Of a stretch of 64,000 bases of DNA, positions 57,489 through 64,000 are shown one piece after another. Under the pieces are notes generated by a model. That model was not told where the DNA came from. It saw only the letters and a list, made by a program, of their open reading frames with translations, and made no database searches. The DNA is from Rhizopus sp. PT2906 (Eukaryota > Mucoromycota > Mucoromycetes > Mucorales > Rhizopodaceae). Each line of letters starts with the position of its first letter. Position 1 is the first letter of the stretch. Position numbers and translations under genes: made by a program. Where the stretch lies: NCBI GenBank assembly GCA_025529335.1, contig JAMYHX010000013.1, positions 124,001 through 188,000 of the forward strand, given 5' to 3'.

Positions 57489-57752
57489 GCAAATCATATT
57501 TGCTACTTTGTATTTGAGTGTCTCCACCAATTCAAGTAGAATTTGTTTCGACACTTGAATTAATAGGTTAGACATGAAAATACAAAATAAGAAATATGAT
57601 TTTCCCTCCCTTCCCCATTTTTTACCTTCGCTTAAAGAAGATCAATTGTATACTTGTAGAAAAGTTTATTTTTTATTGTATTTCGCTGACCTTTAATAAA
57701 AAGAAGATAATAACAAATCATATTTCCTATTTTGTATTTAAGTGTCTACCCT
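57489..57752. repeat. Direct and inverted ~33-bp repeats downstream of recombinase
   Basis: Unit A (57489-57523) and unit B (about 57715-57749) are direct repeats of AAATCATATTTxCTAxTTTG with about four mismatches. Unit C (about 57568-57601) is an inverted copy. They sit just after the broken recombinase. DIRS elements end in split direct and inverted repeats, so these could be its terminal remnant. Confidence 0.55.
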
Positions 57753-57889
57753 AGTGAATATAGACTGCCCCTTCTTTAGCGTGTTACTAGAGTATATTTG
57801 CAAATTGATTGGCCATTATTACAAAGCTTGTTACATATCCGCTCATGACTGAAATTATTTCACACCCTTCCCCAAAAAGAAATGAAATG

Positions 57890-57897
57890 TATAAAAA
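57890..57897 (+). promoter_or_regulatory. TATA box of the catalase gene
   Basis: TATAAAAA lies 100 bp upstream of the catalase ATG and is followed by CT-rich sequence, as expected for a highly expressed fungal gene. Confidence 0.45.
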
Positions 57898-57996
57898 GGA
57901 ACAACTAACGCTTCACAGCCTTTTCTTTTCTTCTATTTCTTTTTTGAATCAGTTGTATTGCCTTTACTTCCCCTCTCTCTTTTTTAAAATAAAAAA

Positions 57997-59807
57997 ATGT
58001 CCAAGAACGTATTGACTACATCCAACGGAAACCCAGTTGAAAACAATCAGACATCCCAAACTGCTGGCTATTGGGGTCCTGTGTAAGTGATGATGACCAT
58101 TATCCATGCATATTGTGTACTGATGCCATTCCCTAGTCTTCTTCAGGATTTCCATTTAATTGATAAACTTGGTAAGATTTTGAACCATGCAAATGTGCAT
58201 CGTTTGTCCCACATTTCTATATTTGGATGTTTATGCTGACAGTTTATTTTAAAAAGCTCACTTTGACAGAGAGCGTATTCCTGAACGTGTCGTTCATGCT
58301 AAAGGCGCTGGTGCTCATGGTGTATTTGGTAAGATTGAGTTAATTGAAACCGTTCATCTTCCCCCTAACACTGTCTTTCTGTAGAGGTTACTCATGACAT
58401 CACCCATCTTACAAAGGCAAAATTCTTGAGCCACATTGGTAAAAAGACACCAGTATTCCTTCGATTCTCAACTGTTGGTGGTGAAAAGGGTAGTGCTGAT
58501 ACTGCTAGAGATCCTCGTGGTTTTGCCGTCAAGTTTTATACTGAAGAGGGTAACTGGGACATGGTTGGTAACAACACGCCCGTTTTCTTCATCCGTGATC
58601 CATCCAAATTCCCAGGTACAGAATGAGAAAAAGAAGACCATGCAGCAAAGTTATCTAACTTTATGCTCTCTAGACTTTATTCACACTCAAAAGAGAAATC
58701 CTCAAACCAATATAGCTGATCCTGATGCCTTTTGGGATTTCCTTTCTCTTGTCCCAGAGTCCATCCACCAGGTCACTATTCTCTTTTCCAACAGAGGCAC
58801 ACCTGATGGTTATCGTCATCTGAATGGATATTCTTCACACACACTCAAGTTAGTCAACGAAAAAGGTGAATTCAAGTACGTCAAGTGGCACTTTAAGACA
58901 GACCAAGGTATCAAAAACTTAAAGGCAAGTAAGGCCGCTGAATTGGCTGGTACCGATCCTGATTACGCAACGCGCGATCTTTTCAACTCTATCGAACGTG
59001 GAGAGTATCCTTCATGGTCTGTATACATCCAAGTCATGAATCCTGAAGATGCAAAGAAGTACCGTTTCAACCCATTTGATGTTACCAAAGTCTGGTCACA
59101 CAAGGTAAGCAAAGCATTCCCCTAGCCTAAATCGATTGCTTATATTCTATACCAGGACTATCCCCTTCACCCTGTTGGTAAATTGACCTTGAACCGCAAC
59201 CCAGAAAACTACTTTGCCGAAACGGAGCAAGCCGCATTTTCTCCGTCTCACATCGTTCCTGGTATTGATATCACTCCCGATCGTATGCTCCAAGGTCGTC
59301 TCTTCTCTTACCCTGATACCCACCGTCACCGTCTTGGACCTAATTATGCTCAAATCCCCATTAATCAACCTCAAAGCCGTGTCGCCAACCATCAGCGTGA
59401 TGGTCAAATGGCTGGTAAGTTCACGTAGATGCTGTGTAATAAAAACACGAAGCTAACATCACACAGTGCTTGGTAACGGAGGTTCTGCTCCCAACTATGA
59501 ACCCAACTCCTTTGGCGGCCCTTATCAAACAAACGTTGCTGCCACAACCTTTACTGCCGAGGAGCTCGAAGGCGCCACTGGCCGTCACAGTTATCAATTA
59601 ACAGACGATGACTTTGTCCAAGCTGGTGACTTGTACCGTCTTATGTCTGCTGAAGAAAAGACAGATCTGATCAATAACATTGCTGGTCATTTGAAGAATG
59701 CCAAGAAGCACATTCAAGAACGTCAAATTGCTCACTTTAAGCGTGCTGATCCTGAATACGGACAGCGTGTGGAAGAAGCTATTTTGGCTTTGAGCGCAAA
59801 GGCTTAA
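57997..59807 (+). CDS. Catalase (monofunctional heme)
   Basis: About seven exons (first 57997-58082, 58137-58171, then from 58257). Motifs: FDRERIPERVVHAKGAGAHG with the distal His at residue 54, FSTVGGEKGSADTARDPRGF, VGNNTPVFFIRDPSKFP with the Asn, GYRHLNGYSSHTLKLVN, and RLFSYPDTHRHRLGPNY with the proximal heme Tyr. The C-terminus ends ALSAKA, with no SKL. About 500 residues fit the small-subunit clade. It decomposes H2O2. Expression is likely high given the promoter and the codon-clean exons. Confidence 0.95.
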
Positions 59808-59860
59808 ATATATTTAATAAAATTGTGTGCACATAATAAATAATTTTTATTCTAAAATGT

Positions 59861-60955
59861 CTATAATTTGCCCTGCTCATAGAATGGATAGTCTATGTAT
59901 CCTGTAGCATCATGTGTGTAAAATGTAGCTCGGTTATACTTGTTAAGTGGAAGCTGCTTTCTTATTCTGTTTGGGAGATCTGGATTAGCAATAAATGCTC
60001 TTCCATACGCAATCAGGTTGCCTGTTTTTTGTGCTACATCCACAGAATGGGAAATGGCGTTTGAGAAACCGCCAGCAGTGATAAAGGGGCCCTTCCATAG
60101 TTGACGATAAGGGTCTAACGTGTCAACGATATTGACTTCATCATTGTAGAAGCTTGATCTTGCCTCAATAAAATGGAGATAAGCCAGATTGGGATGCTTT
60201 TCCTGAAGACGAGAGGTCACATATCCCCATGTTTCCAACGGGTTGTCATCTTGCATACCCTGAATCTTTCCATCAGGAGAAAATCGAATAGCTGTGCGTT
60301 CAGGTCCAATGGCATCCACGATAGCATCAACAACTTCCAAGGTGAATCTCGCCCTATTTTCTGCTGAACCCCCGTATTCGTCTGTACGCCTGTTGGAAGA
60401 GGTATTGAGGAACTGATCCAAGAGATATCCATTGGCATTATGAATTTCTACACCATCAAAACCTGCCTCGATTGCGTTCAAAGCGGCCTGCTTGTATGTC
60501 TGCACAAGTTCCTTAATTTCATGTATCTCAAGAGGCTTGGGCGTTTCATACGGAGCTCCCGATGGTTTCTTTCCAGGCATGGGCACGTCAGAAGCTGAGA
60601 CAATAGGTTCTCCGTTGGGGTTTAAACTTGTAGAGCCTGTTCGGCCAATGTGCCAGAGTTGCAAGAAGATAATGCCTCCTTTATCATGAACAGCAGACGT
60701 GACCTTCTTCCATCCTTCAATCTGTTCTTTGCTGTAAATACCAGGAGCACGTCGATATCCACCAGCAAGACGGCTGATAAACGTGGCTTCTGTGATTAAT
60801 AAACCGCCAGGTGTTGCTCTTTGCCTGTAATATTCCACCAAAAGGTCTGTGGGAACGGCTTCAAGAGTTGCTCTGAATCGAGTCAAGGGTGCAAGCACTA
60901 CTCGGTGCTGAAGATTATAACGACCGATTTTAATGGGCTCAAACAGCTTTGTCAT
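59861..60955 (-). CDS. Old Yellow Enzyme-family NADH:flavin oxidoreductase
   Basis: Single exon, 364 residues. FMN-binding barrel with RVVLAPLTRFRA at the N-terminus, LLITEATFISRLAGG, IFLQLWHIGRTG, GVEIHNANGYLLDQFLN (His/Asn substrate pair and the Tyr acid), NRRTDEYGGSAENRAR, TAGGFS and GRAFIANPDLP. OYE enzymes use NADPH to reduce activated C=C bonds. Its stop is 53 bp from the catalase stop (convergent). Confidence 0.96.
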   Translation of the reverse strand: MTKLFEPIKIGRYNLQHRVVLAPLTRFRATLEAVPTDLLVEYYRQRATPGGLLITEATFISRLAGGYRRAPGIYSKEQIEGWKKVTSAVHDKGGIIFLQLWHIGRTGSTSLNPNGEPIVSASDVPMPGKKPSGAPYETPKPLEIHEIKELVQTYKQAALNAIEAGFDGVEIHNANGYLLDQFLNTSSNRRTDEYGGSAENRARFTLEVVDAIVDAIGPERTAIRFSPDGKIQGMQDDNPLETWGYVTSRLQEKHPNLAYLHFIEARSSFYNDEVNIVDTLDPYRQLWKGPFITAGGFSNAISHSVDVAQKTGNLIAYGRAFIANPDLPNRIRKQLPLNKYNRATFYTHDATGYIDYPFYEQGKL

Positions 60956-61537
60956 AGTTTCAAGTGGTTTCCCTGAAGAAAAAATAAAAGGGGAAAAAAG
61001 TGAGAATAGCAGTTGGACTTCATCTGGATTAAGTACGGGACTGTTATTTGTATTTGTAATGAGAAATAAAGTACGGATGGTGGGTATTGTAGTGAAGAGC
61101 TATGTTTATTTAGATCTAAACATCTACAATAACCAATGTTGGCAGGCTAACAAGTAGAATAGATATGCACTCTAACCTAGTTACAAAGAACAGCATCAAA
61201 TTGAATATTTCTGATGAATTCCTCCAAGACAAAGAAAAAAGAGCGTAATTTAATATTATCAAATCATATATTACACAATCCGGAGTTCCTGTAGTACAAA
61301 ACTTGGCATATTAATGAAGGTAACAAGGCTATAGTAAATAAAAGAAAGTACGTTTTCTGAATAAAGGGTTCTACATACTAACAAAAGGTCTTTTTATATG
61401 AATACAGTTTCAGATGAACAAGTTAAAAATCAAGGTCAATTGTTATTATGCATTAGCTTTATTATTATTGTTATTACTATTAGTATATGTATGGCACTTT
61501 ATATTACACGCAATTTATACAAACATATAAATTGTTT
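60956..61537. other. Spacer between OYE and PTR2
   Basis: Upstream region of OYE and 3' end of the transporter. ORFs here are AT-rich and unconvincing. Confidence 0.45.
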
Positions 61538-63337
61538 TTATACAGTTGGCTTGGCTTCGACCTCATACTCAACAACAACTTCTTCTTTTTCTGCACTTCT
61601 TTGAATAGCATCTTCCTGCATATCAGTTTTATCGTTACCACCGTGGCAGAAATAGAAGAGAGGAGCACAGACACCCATGGCAATGGCAATACCAGTATAC
61701 ATCCACTTGAGCTTGGGGTCTTCTGCAACAGAAACAAGAGCAAATCCAAGAATTGAACCGAAACAATTGGTAAGTAAGAAAATGGCCATGACAAGTGACT
61801 TCATCTTTTCAGGAGCCTTTCTGTAGGCGTATTCAAGGCCAGTGATGGAAGCAAAGATTTCAGAGATACCGATCAAGACATAGGCAGGGATAATCAATCC
61901 AGCTGATACATCGTTCTTTCCATTACCACTTGGATGATCATAGTAAGGAGGCTTACTGTAGATATAGGATTGGATACCAGCAGCATAGCCCATAGCACAG
62001 GCAGCAAAGAAGAAACCCAAGGTGATACGGATCATAGGGCCAAGATGAAGACCCATACGACGTAAGCCAGGATAGACTATACGGTCCATGATGGGTATGA
62101 AAATGACGAGAGTTAAGGGGTTGATGTTTTGCATGATATCGTTAGGAACGGAACCAGTTTGCATAGTGGCTGTCATAGAGACCATGTTGTTGGTCATTTG
62201 GGAGTAACATAACCAGTAGATGGGATACCAACAAAAGACAACACAGGCTCTGAATGTACGACGGAGTTCATCAATAAAAATATCATCCCAGGTTGCCTTT
62301 GATGCCAAATCAGGGTTGACTTGACGTAAGTTGGATGGCTTGCATCCTTCAAAACCATATTTCCATGAGTATCTGATGACCTTGAAAGTTTCAATAAAGA
62401 TGGAGCCACGAGGAGGAGTCAGAACGTACTGTTTCTTACCAAAGAAGACGATGAGAATACCAGGAATAAAGACAAGGGTTGGCAGCAAGTAGGCAGCCCA
62501 AAAGCCGACCTGTTTTTCAAGGACTACAGTAGTGACTGAGGCAAGAGAACCAAGGTTGATACCCCAGTAGAACATGTTGAATAGCTTTTGGTATGTAGCC
62601 TGAGGAGATACAATCACACGAACTTCGTCATCACCTTGATGATTCGCTGCATGGTCACCTTCATCAACGGAGTGGTTTGAAAAAACTTTCTTGCGGATAG
62701 TCTTGATGTATGGCTTTGTATTTTTATATTGCTCAGCAACAAGGGGAGAAACGTTGGACTTGATGCCACCAGTGGCAAGACCAATAACGATTAAAGAGAC
62801 GATAAAACCTGGGAAGGTAGCTCCAGTAGCAATTGCAGAAGGAATGGAGGTCAGAGTAAGGAGAATTAAACCAATAAAGTAAATTATGGCAAAGATGAGG
62901 ATTGTCTTGTATTTGCCCAAGTATTGGTCAGCGATAATAGCACCTATGACTGGTGTAATGTAACACCAAAACTGGAAAAATGTGGTAAGGCCAGTCGCTG
63001 TTTGCTGTCCTCGCCCCATTGCGCCGGGATATTCTGCAGGGTCTGTGGGTAACGTGGAAATGAGTAACGTTCGTGAGAAAGTATATTACTACTTACAGTG
63101 ACCAGGATCAGGATTTTGGATATAGTTTTGGAATGGGCCGGTTAGACCATAGTAAGTGAATCTTTCACAGAATTCAACAATAATAACCAAGTAAGCTGCT
63201 TTAGGTATGCTATCTGATACTTCTCTTAGTACTTTCCAATCGCTTTCAGTTGGTTCAATGTGTTCTTCAGATGCATTTTCGAATGTATTTTCGAATGCAT
63301 CTTTTTTAACAAAATCTTTTTCTTTAATAGACATCAA
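61538..63337 (-). CDS. PTR2: PTR2/POT-family di/tripeptide transporter
   Basis: Two exons (63337-63097, 63042-61538) give 581 residues. Exon 1 holds an acidic cytosolic N-terminus and EFCERFTYYGLTGPFQNYI (the ExxER-type proton-coupling motif of POT carriers, here EFCERF). Exon 2 has the PTR signature FFQFWCYITPVIGAIIADQY, FNMFYWGINLGSLAS and about twelve hydrophobic helices, ending in an acidic EKEEVVVEYEVEAKPTV tail. It imports small peptides with protons at the plasma membrane. The start could be the Met at 63337 or the next one. Confidence 0.95.
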
Positions 63338-64000
63338 AAGTGAAGAAAGAAAAGCGCAATTCTTGTGTTTCTGTTCTGGAGATCTTTTATATTTAATTTT
63401 TTTTCTTTATATTCTGTTACCTTGACACCCAGATGTTAGCCAACCAATAATACTTCATTTCAGTTATTATCTTTTTCTTTAAAGAAATACTTGATTTGGT
63501 AATTTGTTAAAAAAATTATCTTGTGAAAGCACTCCTAAGACATTGCTGCTTATGTGATAACCAATAACTCCGCCACAAAATGCAATGCTCTGTCAATTGT
63601 TATCATGGCAACCGTTGTCACTGCTACTGCTGTCAGTTTTGTAACTTTATTGAATGTTCTAGTTGCGATACTTGTTGATATTGCAACATGTAGATAAATA
63701 TGGCACTCTTGTCCATACAAAGAAATATGAGGGCGTGTACGACGCTTGTGTTACGCATACTGTATTTTTATTGGAATCCGAATTTTTCAATGGAAGATTA
63801 GATTTAGGGAATCGGAAGGTTTAGGACTTTGATTTGTTCGCTTTAGAATAAACTACAGTAAATGACAAGTAGAAATTTAAATATAAACTGTTGTCACTGA
63901 AATTTTAGAGTATCATGGACCTGTTTGACTAACGCACATCATAAGTCCATCATAGAAACCCGAGAAGTTCTCACGAGGTTTGTTTTAATGACTGTGAAAC
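63338..64000. other. Promoter region and unassigned end of window
   Basis: Upstream region of PTR2 with a T-rich tract near 63398-63412. No ORF or exon I can support to the end of the window. Confidence 0.4.

Noticed and set aside
61398..61756. Small plus-strand ORFs near the PTR2 3' end
   Set aside because: They overlap the PTR2 coding end on the other strand and show no domain.
1..64000. tRNA, rRNA or prokaryotic operon signals
   Set aside because: No cloverleaf or rRNA core seen; genes have introns and no ribosome-binding sites.

Overview
The window looks like nuclear DNA of an early-diverging filamentous fungus, most likely Mucoromycota and probably Mucorales. The evidence is AT-rich intergenic DNA, compact genes with many 45-80 nt GT-AG introns, fungal gene families (eisosome PIL1/LSP1, SCS7-type fatty acid 2-hydroxylase, Ldb17, Tgl-type patatin lipase, mitochondrial CEM1, a PTR2 transporter), a BRCA2/Brh2-type recombination mediator that many yeasts lack, and debris of Ty3, DIRS-like, Tc1/mariner and Fanzor-bearing elements. 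No rRNA, tRNA, CRISPR array or prokaryotic operon was seen. Species was not determined.

Layout. 0.2-8.6 kb: an unrecognised multi-exon gene, a KA1-like CAMK-type kinase, a repeat island (4.8-5.8 kb) with a solo-LTR-like insertion, and an ankyrin/coiled-coil protein. 9.2-16.7 kb is dense metabolism: patatin TAG lipase, NIPSNAP, mitochondrial ketoacyl-ACP synthase and ALG6 glucosyltransferase. 16.7-20.1 kb is gene-poor, with a degraded coding remnant and a TIR-bounded miniature element. 20.1-38.7 kb is dense again: SCS7, a Vps17-like PX-BAR sorting nexin, lumazine synthase, UBE2S, a PAK-like kinase, a coiled-coil protein, a MAPR cytochrome-b5-like protein, Ldb17/SPIN90, a four-TM protein, an eisosome BAR protein, an FHIP/RAI16 protein and an orphan.

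38.7-42.4 kb is a transposon cluster: a Tc1/mariner transposase remnant, a 1.7 kb element with almost identical ~125 bp inverted termini carrying non-transposase coding sequence, a kinase C-lobe fragment and a Ty3 reverse transcriptase fragment. 42.4-54.6 kb holds Hsp20, BRCA2/Brh2, a SAP-domain polyQ protein, a methyltransferase, NCS-1 and a cytochrome P450. 55.0-57.8 kb is a second mobile-DNA cluster: a truncated Fanzor (TnpB-like RNA-guided nuclease family) pseudogene next to a terminal repeat that is also found on the 18.8 kb miniature element, a frameshifted open remnant, a broken tyrosine recombinase, and direct/inverted repeats. 58.0-63.3 kb holds catalase, an Old Yellow Enzyme and a PTR2 peptide transporter.

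Genes that could work together: Ldb17 (actin/endocytosis), PIL1 (eisosomes), Vps17 (retromer) and FHIP (endosome-dynein linkage) all concern membrane traffic. Lipase, SCS7, CEM1 and ALG6 concern lipids, lipoate and glycan precursors. Catalase and OYE are tail-to-tail redox genes. These groupings come from family knowledge; the neighbourhood does not imply an operon. Exon boundaries were inferred by eye from GT-AG signals and frame continuity; where totals are given, exon lengths sum to a multiple of three.
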